NCBI RefSeq assembly: GCF_958295425.1
Contig: NC_081154.1
Span: 2,858,890 to 2,922,889, forward strand
Length of the DNA stretch: 64,000 nt
Source: Solea solea
Lineage: Eukaryota; Chordata; Actinopteri; Pleuronectiformes; Soleidae
Direction: 5' to 3'
Part shown: positions 24,637 to 36,488 of the stretch, piece by piece
How the letters are laid out: each line of letters starts with the position of its first letter
How positions within the stretch are numbered: the first letter of the stretch is position 1
Notes under the pieces: model-generated
Told to the model about the DNA's origin: nothing
What the model saw: the letters and a program-made list of their open reading frames with translations, nothing else
Databases searched by the model: none
Position numbers and translations under genes: made by a program

Positions 24637-26100
24637 CTTATAAATCAATACATTTTATATAAAAAGACACAGGGGGGGGGGGGCGGGGGGTCTGAAGTAA
24701 AACCATTGTAGATGTAAACCAAACAGATCAGGTTATGGCAACCCACTTTTATCACACTGGACCCATATTGCAGACTTTTTTTACTTAGCATGTCAAGTTA
24801 ACGCTCGCTCACTCATCCCATAACACCCTAGAGGCTATACATAAGCTCAATTTACAGTTTGGAAAAATGGAAATAATGCGGTTGACATTAATCTCTCTCT
24901 GCAAAGTGTTGCAAGTGTAGCGACTTAGTATGCCATTGTTTTTTGTGCATTCCATTATAACCATCATCACCAGCAGCAGTTAGCATTAATTGTGAAGTGT
25001 TGCACACTCCCTTTTTCTCTGTATAGGAAGTTCAAGGCTTGTGAACTCCCGAAGGTAAACAATACAAGCTTCGTGTGTCGCCCAGTGTAATGATCCTAAA
25101 TGTAACATGTTTGTGCGACTCTCTGTCCAGAAATGACCGAGACCTAGCTTTAGCCCACTCACACAGATTTCCTAAAAATGAGCTCAGTGATGAATCGGAA
25201 ATAAGCCAGCATCATCATATATGTTGTATACCATTAACCGCTTCTTGAGAATAGGTGGACATCAATATGGTAGAGCTCAAACAAGAGCACAGCCAGCTGC
25301 TTTAACAAGCCAAGCCACTAACTGTACTAGTAGCACTTGAAAACACTTACAACACATGAAATAGTGTGGGTCTGTTACTAAGGAAATCTGCTTTAGATTT
25401 GAAATGGATAAAGCAACTTTTATGAATATAGGATGCAGATGTAAATCACTTGTATTTTTATGTAAAAACACTCTGGTGAAACAATTGCATTCTGATACTA
25501 TTTGCCATATTATAAAAGGCTAATGGCTGTGAAGGCAATACAAGTGATTACAGCAATTCATCCTCAAATCACCCCAGGTCAAAAACATTCAACATCTCAC
25601 TAAATTACTCCAATCGAGACAATTTCAGTAACCACGTGTTAAGACAAATCTCCTGTTTGATTGCCTAAATTAATGTCCCTTTTTTGTTTTTATTAATGAC
25701 TACAACGACTGTCTAGAAGGTAATTGTGGAGAAAGGTTATGGCTTTCTGTTGTCTGCTTTTGAAACTAAAGCCTTCGCTCACTGTGCTGGGTAATGTTAG
25801 CTTGGTGTGGGTTAAAATGGACCACGTCCATATACTAAAAACACACATGGGAGGAGGGGGGAAAAATAAAAATAAAACAATAACTTAAATATAAGAAGTG
25901 CTTAAAACAAAACAGTTCATAGAGCCCTTTCAAAAACCAAGGAAAAAAAACTTGTAAAGCAGGAATCTCCACCCAAAAGAAAAGGAGAGCAAATGATCAG
26001 CTGTAATGGTAATACTAATATTTATCCAATGATTCACAGATGTACAGTTCACTTATAGGTCATTTCCTTCCCTCTCTTACAAATATCTCTTATCTTCTTG
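24637..26100 (-). other. dcun1d3 3' UTR
   Basis: AT-rich sequence with no coding signal between the stop codon and the poly(A) signal. A G-run on the plus strand (24672-24690, interrupted by one C) makes a C-rich tract in the mRNA shortly before its end. Confidence 0.5.
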
Positions 26101-29100
26101 TCAGTGGCCCCCCCACGTCTGTGAGCCGCGGCTTCCCTCTGTTTCAAGTCTGTCTGTTGTAGGCGAACACTCTGTGTCAGTACTCCTCCCCTCCTCCTCC
26201 TTTGCCATCAGTGCTTGATCCTCCCTTTTCCTGCGCTCCAACTCCCACTCCACAAAGGTGTCGAAGAGGCTGGGCCAGGCCTCGTCCTCACTGTAATTGC
26301 TCAGGTCAGGCCCGATTGCCTGGGTGAAGTTGAGGAACATGTTCCACGTGTCCCTTGAGATGCCCCGAATACTTGAGGGGTTCTCCGATAAGAAGTCCAG
26401 CCACTCCTCGAGGATCGCGGGTGAGTCCTGAGTGAAAACCAGGCGCCAAAGGGCAATGGCGATGTCTCGCTGCAGAGAGCGCTGTCCCTCCTCCGCGTCC
26501 AAGCCAAACTGGAAGGTAAAGCGGTACAAGTCCTTGAAGTTCTCCTCACCCTGGGCCTCCAGCAGCATGCAGGGGAAACGCGAGTAGATGCCTTTGAGGC
26601 TGTCGGCCTGGATGGCCTTACAGCCGTCAACAAACTCCTTCCTAATGCAACAAAAGAATACAGAACCACAAGTCAGAATGATACTGGACCAGTTCACTCA
26701 GGATTATGGGACACAAAAACGTTTTGAATGGTACACCCTGATCTGTTTCCATCGTGGGGTGTGCGGGCCAGATGCACAAATTCCATAGTTAATTATGCAG
26801 CTACACAGTCTACGTATACAGTGTGACATCATACCAGAGCAACACAGTGTAGCTCGCCAGTAAATTCCACAGAGAACAAGAATGTGACACAGTAAACAAA
26901 GAGCGACAATGGAGGACATGCAGCATTCCTTTTTTCTTCTTCTTCTTGGTATTAGGGCTGAGCAAAAAAAACAAACAAAAAACAACTCTGGATTCATATC
27001 AAAGTCACGGGCCACGATCGTGATAGTCCCGCATGACTGCGAGCTGTTGGCTCCAATGAAGCTAACAGCTATATCAGAGTCTGCAAATTTGTTCATAGAA
27101 ACACTTCTACACACAATCTACAAGACAGTTTAGTTTGTTTATGTCCTCCATTGTCATTTCAAAACAACATAACATCACTGTTAGCAAAGACGGCATGGCT
27201 GCGGTTCAAGCTGAACTCACATCACCCTCTGCTGGACCACTTAATTACTTTAAAATGTCTGATGGCGATTGTAGGATGAATGCCTCTAAATGAATCGATA
27301 TAGTAAACCAGCAGCGATACCTAGTGCTACTTGTCTCATGGCTGTTTATCGCAAGAGGAAGACCAGCTTTGTTTGTTTGTTTTGGAAGTGAACGATGATA
27401 GTGATGGTTTTCTGTCAACTAATCTCCACCCTGTAAGAGCTGAACTAATGTGGCTGCCTGTTGCACGCCCTACCAAGATGAACTGAACTGTATCACATGG
27501 TAGACCCAAGGTGATGGTTGCCAATAAAGATTCTTCAGCAACACTCCACATACTGACCACATCTGTCAATCATTATGTCAAACACCACCCTTTAAATGGT
27601 TGTGATAGGGTCAAGCAGGTTCAGATGGAAATCAGTGTGAGTGGGAGGGCAGTCGGACAAATCTACAGAGCAAATAAACACGAGCTCGGCGCCTGTTCTG
27701 CTTTTAACAGGCAGAAGCAGCTAAATAACTACTAACTTTTCCAGAAAGCTGCAACAAAGCACTGTGAAGTCACCTCATGTCAACAACAGGGTCTGCGTCT
27801 AGTATCATGTCATTACAAGCATGAACTTACAAGGAAGGGACAGCCTTTGTTGTTTAACAAGCTGTCAATGAGTTAAACTTGCATGTAATGCTCAAGCATG
27901 TCTTGAACAAATGTGGTGTAATAGACCTCTTTCACAGCAGTTTTTTGTCAACAAGAAATAGTAGGACTTTATCAACATTAATTAGGGTTCCACAATAAAG
28001 TGACTGAGAAAAAAAATATACTGTATGGTCATTATGGCACTGCTAAAACAGCAAATCTAATAGTCTTTTGCACAGTACTGTGTATATGCAAACAGTTCAT
28101 GCTTTCTATGCAAATTTGACAAACGTTATTTTCACTTCAGTGGTGTGGGCATCAACCCAAGCAGATACATACAGTGAGAGTGTTTATGTAGCCCAACAAC
28201 AATATAAGCTTTCAAAGACAAATGTAATACAATCGAGCTTCAGTAAGCGTCAGTTGACAATGAATCATGTTGGTAAAAACAGGGTGGTATTGTCCCAAAG
28301 CCTCTGGATGGAAAACTGCTGAGCTAAAAATCAAGCGGGGGGAGCAGTGGCAAGCGACCCGATCAGCAGGCAATCCTATTCATGTACACTCCGAGTGTGA
28401 GTGTAAAGCAGGATATGTTTCCTCTGTGTCCCTACCTGATAGTGAGAAATTGCATGTGCATGTGTGTACAGGAAGAGCTTAACAGTAAAGGTCTGAGGTT
28501 TGTAAAGAACTGGACAGCCAAACAGTTCCAAACAGTTCCAAACATCCAAGTCCATTACCAGACAACAAGCTTGTTTGAACAGCGTAACATCCTCTCATAT
28601 TATTTTTATAGTTAACTTTACCTTTTATTGTTCCTGAGCCATCGTTTAGCCCTTTTTTAATTTTTCTGTTCATATTGCAAACACAGTGCCTGGAACTTAA
28701 AGGCTGTATATTTTGATTACCCCTTTATCGAAAGCATTAGCAAAATAATTAAGTTAAATCACACAAGATAACACTTTAGAGGTGTGGTAAAAACTGAATG
28801 ACTTCAAATGGCTCAGTTTACACTGTATTTTAATTGAGCACGATAAAAGATTTTTAATAGCTAGCGTGTAAACTGTGGCTGGCGTGTAAAAAGGTTAATA
28901 GCCAAGGACAATGTGCCATCGAAACACGCCGAGAAAACAAAATAAATGTCGCTTTTTTTAATACGTTTGACTTAAATAGTCAGTTTGCAGACACATTATT
29001 ACATTAGTTTACCTTGTAAACTTGCACATGGTGGCTGCTTGAAACTTCCAGGCAAGAACAAGCACACGGAACTCTGCTGGGTCCACACACAGGTCGTTGC

Positions 29101-29449
29101 AAAATCTCTCCATGCCTTCCTCCAAGATGGCATCTTCCTGTTCATCCTTGTAGCAGTAGAAAAGCTCCTCAATGCGCATCAGGGACAGCTTCTCGCCCTC
29201 CAGATACTCCTCCTTGCGTGGCTCCCCCATCACTGAGGAAATGACAGGTGTCTCCACTGTAACTTCTAAGGCCTTGGTGCCATTCGACAGCTCGCTGGTG
29301 GCTTTGCTGGATGGGGCGTTGGGCTCTTCTTTATGGCCCCCACCACCGCTGCCTTTCTTGTGGTGGGACTTGGAACTGCTCTCCTTGTCTCCACTCTTAC
29401 TGCCGAGTGAGGACGTTGGATTCTTGCACTTGGTGACACACTGGCCCAT
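26101..29449 (-). CDS. dcun1d3: DCN1-like protein 3, two coding exons
   Basis: Exon 29013-29449 starts MGQCVTKCKNP, and exon 26101-26641 continues RKEFVDGCKAIQ to the stop at 26103-26101. Together they give 325 residues, slightly longer than the mammalian protein. Gly2 and the nearby cysteines form an N-myristoylation/acylation signal that tethers DCUN1D3 to membranes. A Ser/Gly/Lys-rich linker follows. The PONY (potentiating neddylation) domain runs from about residue 90 to 285 and includes WKFQAATMCKFTRKEF, LYRFTFQFGLD, IALWRLVF, ISRDTWNMFLNF, LSNYSEDEAWPSLFDTFVEW. The family binds cullins and the UBC12 conjugating enzyme to promote or restrain NEDD8 attachment; the intron position within the PONY domain matches the family. 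The C-terminal tail is divergent. An upstream in-frame ATG at 29503 adds 18 basic residues and would bury the acylation signal, so I prefer MGQC. Confidence 0.95.
26642..29012 (-). other. dcun1d3 intron between coding exons
   Basis: A 2.37-kb intron. No coding exon or RNA gene recognised. It contains a 'CACCCTCTGCTGG' short-repeat fragment near 27228 and a tandem 'CCAAACAGTT' duplication near 28518-28540. Confidence 0.7.
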
Positions 29450-29553
29450 GTCGTCCTCCCTGGTCCGTCTTTCCTCCTCCCCTTCAGTCCCCTTCCGAAC
29501 CACCTAGACACCTCTGCTCTGGCCCGGTGAGACGTCTCAACATACCCCCAGGC
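29450..29553 (-). other. dcun1d3 5' UTR in the first coding exon
   Basis: The exon runs up to an acceptor TTCACCTCAG whose AG pairs with 29554-29555. It includes an in-frame ATG at 29503 that I regard as less likely to be used. Confidence 0.5.
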
Positions 29554-30358
29554 CTGAGGTGAAGACCAATTTAACAATGTTATTTACTGACAACTATCAT
29601 TTCTATTTTCTATATTAGTAGAAAAGTAGGAACAATATAAGGTTGTGGTCAACAAATGATGCTACCTGTGCCAAAATCTGCTACAATCCAGGTCTTGTAG
29701 TGCTAGATATAGAAACCCTAAAAGGGTAAAGGAAAAAAAGTCAGTCAATGTGTAGTACACATAATATGCTTACATAGGTACCATAGAACTTAAGTTTCAG
29801 GCAATTAAAATGAGTAGAACTGTATTTTCCACAATGATCAAATTTACGATACTTGAATCTAAACATAGAGCATGTAGACAAATGTGCTCTTATCTTTGTT
29901 GGGTGTCAAGCATTTGGTTTCACAGAGTTATTATTAAGTTCTGCAGTTGTTATCACACTTCAGCAGAGCGATAAAAAAAAAAAAAGGATCAACCATGGAG
30001 CCAGTTGTCAATAAGCACTTTCAGAGTGATTTGTGTTTGAATGTGATTTCCCTTCGGAGTTTGGTTAGAAAAAGATAAAGGGAATAATATCACATGTAAT
30101 GTCACTGTAGAACTCAAATTGTATCCTCCTAATTTTAACTATATAAAGCAAAATGGAATTAGGTATGAGACTTTATGAGGGAAAATGGCTAATATTATTT
30201 ACATTTAACAAAGAAAGAAAAATGTCCAGTTTTAGGTTAAGTTCATTCAAAACAGTCTCTTGTGTGTGAATACACTGATTTTAGGAGCAGCCATAAAACA
30301 CCCAAGTTGATCTAGTGGTTGATAAGTCATGAAGTAGTCAGGTCAGGAGGTTACTTAC

Positions 30359-30441
30359 AACAGGTGTGTCAGATGGCACTGGCCACAGATCGAAGTGTCT
30401 CTCTACTCTGCTCCATCACCGCGTCCTTGACATCCACAGTG
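30359..30441 (-). other. candidate dcun1d3 5' UTR exon with upstream ORF
   Basis: On the minus strand an acceptor TGTCTTTTCAG is followed by 83 bases and a strong donor GTT|GTAAGT. The exon contains the complete short ORF MEQSRETLRSVASAI followed by a stop. Splice signals are good, but usage is inferred. Confidence 0.5.
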
Positions 30442-31199
30442 CTGAAAAGACACATTATTTTGTCACCATAAGCAGAAAGTGATAGCTTCTCATCCACCCA
30501 CTTGCAGGACTATTTCAGTCAGCATGCTATTAATGTGTAATTTGAGGATACAAGTACAGCACAACATTATTCAATTAATGTACGATTGCAACAACTACGC
30601 TCAACTTTAGAAGTGGAAACACATGGTGCACAGTTATTTCCCTTATTTGTCATTCCTTATGCACTTCCTTAGATCTCTGGTTCTGGGTTTACATATCTCA
30701 CAGCTAAGTGTCCAGTGAAGGTCCTCCCCTAAATTACATCTCATAAAATGTTCTACTGAAACCATGACTAAGACCTACTTCTGAGACCAACTTTTACTTT
30801 TTGTGGTGATGACTGATTGTGCAATCCTTAGATTCTTGTCTCACACCATAATCAAAATTAGAAAAAAAAAAAAATCTTATGAGGAGTATCACAGCAAATC
30901 CGATGTTTGACTGATGATCAGTGCGCTGGACATGTTGGGGCAAATCTCCCACAGGTGCATTCCAACTAACTTCAGTTAACCAACATCTGACAGAAGTGTG
31001 ATGGTTTGTGGTCAATTGTCTTTAATTGCTTCACACCACAAGCTAACATGTCAGGTCAACAGTTTGGTATTTATTTCTTTAAATTATTGACACACTCACA
31101 AATCAGTTTGGCTTAATCATTAATGGGTGTAGGACAATGCAAACCTATTGTGTCTTGATTATCCAGAACAAAAGATTATTCATTATCATCCCATTCCTA

Positions 31200-31560
31200 A
31201 ATAGGGCTTTATCAATACCTATTTCAGGTGGGGCAACATATCAATCTGATGCGATATGATAATCAATATGCCAGGGCAAATATCAATATTTTAATTAACA
31301 AATTAAGGCACTCAGCAGTAAACAGTCCCTACCAGTTTCACTCGCCGGGCATCGCTACTTCACGAAACTCAGGTGGCTTTTCAGTCATATAGTTTTCTTC
31401 AGTTAGACGGAGACTGTGATGTATCGCTATGATTGTTTTGGACTATATTGATCATCATAGAATCGTATCGTGATTTTATTAATATTGTGGAACGTGTATC
31501 ATATCTTTGAGTTACCCAGTGATTCCCACCCCACAACACTTTGAGACATGACACACAATT
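31200..31560. repeat. 'GATATCGAT'-rich short repeat in dcun1d3 5' intron
   Basis: Recurring ATCAATATTT and ATCGTATCGTGAT words flank a non-coding core. Similar words occur at 3290-3360 and 5358-5420, so it is probably a decayed MITE. Boundaries are unclear. Confidence 0.35.
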
Positions 31561-31659
31561 GGTTTATGTTTTAACTCAGGAGCAAAAAATAAATACATCT
31601 TTGATTGAATGCCAATTATTACAAAAATGATCAGCATCAACTGTTAAAATGAAGTAAGT

Positions 31660-31848
31660 AGGGCTGCAACAATTATCCAACTACTAATTGGTTACTAAAT
31701 GAATCGTCAACTATTTCGAATAATTTGGGTTAGTAGACAAAAGAAGACACCATCATTTCCAGGTTTGTTCAAACACTGATCAACATTTGTCTGACAATTT
31801 ATGGACAGTACTCGATTAATCGAGAAAATAATCGTTAGTTGCAGCACC
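31660..31848. mobile_element. 'GGGCTGCAAC/AATCGATTA' element, well-preserved copy
   Basis: Starts GTAGGGCTGCAACAATTATC and ends AATAATCGTTAGTTGCAGCAC, an inverted pair. The interior carries the family words ACATTTGTCTGACAATTTATGG and TCATTTCCAGGTTTG. Confidence 0.7.
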
Positions 31849-32470
31849 AAAATATTACCGGACGACTACAATTTTATCAACTTGTAATTTTCTTTCTTTT
31901 TTTTGCAAAGTGGTATGCACAAACACAATCAAGAGAGCTCAACACTACAGGCAACTTCAGTGTTCTGTAATCGTGTCTGTGACAATAACTGACACGTGAC
32001 AATTGAACCAGTCTCAAACACAGATTATACTGGAAGTGAAGCTGAAATTGTGTCCGCGATACATCGTCGACATCTACATGTAAACCGCTTGGCCCAAGCG
32101 ACGTCGCCATAGCTAGCTAGCATCAGATCGTTTAACTTAAAGTTAGCTATCTGGCTAAGCTAGGTCTTTCGGTGAAGACACGGGGTGGGGGGGTGGGAAA
32201 CCACGGCTATTCTTGTGAATAAACTCACCCTTTATGACAACTATACTGTGTGGAAATGATTACACATCACCTCGGGACTGCCAGTGCAAAATTAAGTTGT
32301 TAGTCAGTTGAGCAGAGGCAGCGTTAACTGAGTCAAACTCGTCGCGTTAACTCAAGATAGCTAGCCGAATAGCTGTTAGCTGACACAGAAACTTCCAACA
32401 TTAACGTCACATTCTTCTCCGCGTTAAGAAAGAAGAACAAGTTAAAAAACAATAGTAAATAGATAGCTAC

Positions 32471-32640
32471 CAGAATGTGCCTTAGCATCCATTTTGAATT
32501 GTGCTCTGTCTTTGGAGTGAGTTTTAAAGACCCTCCCGGACCACAGCAGCCAGTTTCTTTGTGCTTCCCCCTTCCAGTCATTGAGTGCAGCTACATTATA
32601 GGCATTTTTCCTGCATCACTTCCTCCAACAGCTGATCTTC
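32471..32640 (-). other. candidate dcun1d3 first (non-coding) exon
   Basis: A donor-like CATTCTG|GTAGCT at 32471 ends a stretch containing the short frame MDAKAHS. The region is the start of the divergent interval towards lyrm1. The transcription start is not resolved. Confidence 0.35.
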
Positions 32641-33050
32641 ATCTCCGCCGTGGCAACAACACACACAATCTTCTCATTTCAACACATTTGAACAGCACAT
32701 CACACCCGGATGCAACAATAACGTCAGAAACAATTACAAAAGCGTGTGTTTTGTGGATGACATTTCACAGAGATAATATTTAACACGGGGAAATTAAAAA
32801 CAAAACAAAAAAAACATTGAATGGCTTTAACTGAACTATAAACAATACATCGTCATTTTTTTGGCCAATAAATAAAAATACCAAACCATTGCAAACTTTG
32901 TATGTGATTAAAAAAAAATAAAAAGTAGAATTTATCTTTCTTCCAGCTTCTGCTTACGTCATCAACAGGCGACACATATGTGTGTTCATTTTTCTCCTTC
33001 TGCCCTAGCCAGCAACTTCTGGTGATTAACCTCGTCTACAGACTCAGTCG
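32640..33050. promoter_or_regulatory. divergent promoter region between dcun1d3 and lyrm1
   Basis: Between the candidate first exon of dcun1d3 and a plus-strand exon ending in the donor CAGTCG|GTAGGT (33050/33051) lie CRE-like words, AACGTCA at 32720-32726 and TTACGTCA at 32954-32961. The short distance of a few hundred bases suggests a shared bidirectional promoter. The lyrm1 5' UTR exon would lie at about 32990-33050. Confidence 0.4.
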
Positions 33051-35174
33051 GTAGGTTTAATGTCAGTGCTGTCAGTCACATATAGTTTTAATAATTGGAG
33101 TAACATGAATTTAAAGTGGTTAAAATGAATGTGCGTGACAGAATAGGCTGAGGTTTGGGCTTATAGGAAGCTCAAGGAGAGCTAGCATGATTTAAACTGG
33201 TAAAGCGAGTAAACACTAGGACTACAACTAACTAATCAGTCGATTATTTTATCGATTAATCGAGTATTCCTTTGTCCATAAAATGTAGGAACATGTTGAA
33301 AAATCTTAATCAATGTTTAATAAACTGGGAACTCATGATGTTCTCACATGTCTCCAGTTTTAATACAGATTTTTTTTTTTATCAAATGGAGCAAAGAAAC
33401 CAGAAAATATTCACATTTAAGAAGCTGAAAATCTGAAAGCTTGTATCAATTGTTAAAAAAACCCCTCTAAAACCGATTTATTGATTATCAAAATAGTTGA
33501 CAATTAATTTAGTCATCGATTAATCATTGCAGCCGTAGTAAACACACATAGCCAGTATGTACACACGCATCGGTTATGTAACTGTTTAATAATGTAAGCA
33601 CCACAAAAATTATGTTCCCAGTCAGCCATCAGTCTGATAGCTAAGGTTATGTAAACAGTGGCGTGCACAGACATTTGCAAGGGCAGGGGAAAACATTAAA
33701 AGGACACCTCCATAGTGTTTTCTCACTGGGGGGGGCATAAGACAAAAAAAATAACATAAAAGGAATTAGTCCATTGTCTGTAGAATACATTTGTTTTACT
33801 CAAGTCTGATCATTTTTATACTCAAAGTCCCCAAATGTGTGCATGTTGCTGCTGCAGAGTAAATGTGCTTTTGCACCGCTACAGTATATATAACATTCTT
33901 TCTTAGCCAAATATGTACCTCACCTATGTGTATGTAAAGAATGCTGATGAGATGTGAAACAGCATGAGAGGACACTGAAGAGTTTTAAATGAAAAATGCA
34001 CCTGTACAGAACCACAAGTTTATCCCTGAACATCAAATTTCTTCTCTGGGGAAAATTTCCCACAGGTATACAGGGACGTTGTTTACAGCACAGCATCACT
34101 TTCTATCACAGAGATTGACATTTTCTATATAGCACTGAATATAATTTCCTCTAATTTCCTCTGTCATATGTAGGGAAAGCAGAGAACTTCATAACGGCAT
34201 CCCTTTTTGGCCCAATTTTTAAAATGTATATTTTGCTTTAAAGGCCACATATGAATGGCAGCCATTAGGGCACATCCTCATGTACTTTAGTGTGCGTCTT
34301 ATGACATGAGTGTGCATTTTAACATGTAGTGTTTCTGTCCATTAGGGCACCAGTGCATGCCACTGCCAATGCCACTACTACAGATAAGCTCCACAGCCAG
34401 TTTGGTTTTAGGGACATCTAGTGGATTACAAAGCTGCAAAAGTGAGCAGCTTTCTAAAGCCAGCCTCCCAGTGACATGAACTTGAATATTTGCAGGTCAC
34501 CACCAGCTATGTTGTTTTTTGTCTGTCAAATTCTGTCATCATTGGTATTTGGAAGTAGTTCTTTTGAATACAGAAAACTGCATACATCCATCTTCTACCA
34601 CTTTATCCTCCACATGAGTGTCATGGGGGGAGTACACGGTGGAGTACACGGGTTAAGTTTCAAGGCATTAACTGGTTATGGATAAACAAACCTTTGTGTG
34701 TGTTTCCCATATTTTCTGGAAGTATTATCTAAAACTTAAACTACCCGATGAAAGTTTCTAAGAGCAAAAATGTATAATTCATATAAATTGCCAATAATCG
34801 GCTGATGCCAATTTAAAAGTAATGTAAAAAACAGCTTGATTAATTTGTCTCTCATTGATTGAGCCTTAATTCAGCGTTACCACTGAAATTTAACAACGCT
34901 GTATTGAAGTCATGTCCAAAGTACTGTATCTCAGAAGTTAATCCCATTCTCTCTATGCAAAACTCCTTTAACAATCCTGGAGCGGCTTAAATGTGCTCTC
35001 TTTGAGTCTTTACTTTCTGCTCGATGTTGCATAGTGTTGCTTTAAAGATGTAATCCTTCTGAAAATTCAAGCACAGTTATTAAGACGGAAGAAAGAAGTG
35101 ACCATAAGAAACCAAAGGTACATTGTCATTGTGTTTAATTTCCTCTTTTGTGTCAACACCCATTGTTTCCTCAG
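33051..35174 (+). other. lyrm1 5' intron
   Basis: Intron between the presumed untranslated first exon and the first coding exon. It holds a 'GGGCTGCAAC' family copy (33222-33540), a GCTAGC motif at 33182 and no coding segment. Confidence 0.5.
33222..33540. mobile_element. 'GGGCTGCAAC/AATCGATTA' element in lyrm1 intron
   Basis: Starts ACTACAACTAACTAATCAG and ends TCGATTAATCATTGCAGCCG. Central AAGAAACCAGAAAATATTCA matches, in inverse, the other copies. Confidence 0.65.
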
Positions 35175-35187
35175 ATTGTGATCCCAG

Positions 35188-35338
35188 ATGACGCCTTGCA
35201 CACGCACGACAGTGCTGTCGTTGTACATGCGGGTGTTTCGCATCGCCCGAACCTGGCAGGCACAGAGTGGCTGTGAGACAGAGACTGAGAGAAAATACAT
35301 ACTTCAGGAGGCTCGCTCTCTGTTCAGACAAAACCAGC

Positions 35339-35377
<39 letters not shown>

Positions 35378-36249
35378 CGACAACACGCTGCTCACAAAAG
35401 AATGAAAAGTATTTTTTTTTCTGGAAGAGTGCATGACTAATCTTTTATTCTGGGCGCGCTTTTTTTTCAGCTCACAGACCAGGAGTCAATAAAACGGTGT
35501 GTGGAAGAATGTGAGGCGAGGATAGAAATAGGTAAGAGTGGAGGAGAGATGGCGTATGTTGTGCTTGCATAACTCTGGAATGAGTGTGGATAAAAAAGCA
35601 AGCCTTTAAAGCTACACTGTTAATCACATGAGAATGTCAGGATATCGTGTGATTTTTTTTTTGGCTTACATAAACACGCTAAAAAAGGTGTGAAGGGCTT
35701 AATACAGTGACACATCTGCCAGGTGCTGATGAGGAAAAATCATGTGACTAAGTGAGGGACTGTGTGTCACTGAGTTCACTAACAGAAGTAAACACTGAGC
35801 TGACTTTGTCAGTGTTGCTGACTAAAGAAAAGCCACAAAAGCAGAGCCATCAGCACGAGCAGGGTTTTTACCATCAACAGTTCAGGGAAATGTGAACCTG
35901 GTGAAATGGCTTATGCAAACACGACTTGTTTGCCCAGTTGTGTTTTTTTGTTAGATCATAAAATAGTCCATTTTAAAATGAATGATATTGGTAATAATGC
36001 CTGGCAATATTTTCATCATAGGTCTACATTACAGGAACCCATATCCAAGGGCTGTAAGTTAACATTTATTTTATTCCATATTAGTGGGTATTTTATTAAA
36101 TAAACCTAATTAAATGATGTTGTTGTGTTTTGTAGACCTACTTACCGCCATTGGGCTTGGCAACTCAGAAGGGCAGGAGGCTGCGGGCACAGCAGCGCCT
36201 GAGGAAGCAGGCCAAGCCAATTTACCTACAGTCTCATGACGAGACCTGA
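35188..36249 (+). CDS. lyrm1: LYR motif-containing protein 1, four coding exons
   Basis: Exons 35188-35340, 35471-35531, 36022-36053 (32 bases) and 36136-36249 join in phase to give 119 residues, against about 122 in mammals. Recognisable blocks are [61 protein letters not shown] and the C-terminal [13 protein letters not shown] proteins are small helical mitochondrial proteins that bind acyl carrier protein and assist assembly of Fe-S or respiratory complexes; LYRM1 itself has been linked to adipocyte and mitochondrial function. The usual L-Y-R tripeptide reads L-Y-M here with Arg in the next position. Intron 1 begins inside a GT microsatellite. The start is the first ATG, 13 bases after an acceptor (TTTCCTCAG). 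Mammals also place LYRM1 next to DCUN1D3. Confidence 0.93.
35341..35375 (+). repeat. (GT)17 microsatellite forming the lyrm1 splice donor
   Basis: The run begins at the first intron base after CAGCAG, so every possible donor GT is a repeat unit. The intron is only 130 bases long. Confidence 0.95.
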
Positions 36250-36482
36250 TGTTCCGTTTCAGCGATGTTCGCGAAGGGTTCAGGTTACCGAGGACAGGGA
36301 ACAAGAGTGCAGTCACAGGTGCCAGCGCTCGGTGAAGCAGGAATACCTGTCGTTCAGGAAAAAGGCCGTCTTTATCAGCATCATTTATCGCAGAAAAGGA
36401 GCGCCATTGAGGCTGTCAGTGTGGTTTGACATTGTTATGTAAAGTTGAGTTTTATTTATTTTTCTGTGCAAATTTTGTTATG

Positions 36483-36488
36483 AATAAA
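36483..36488 (+). terminator. lyrm1 poly(A) signal AATAAA
   Basis: AATAAA lies 234 bases after the lyrm1 stop, giving a short 3' UTR. Confidence 0.7.
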
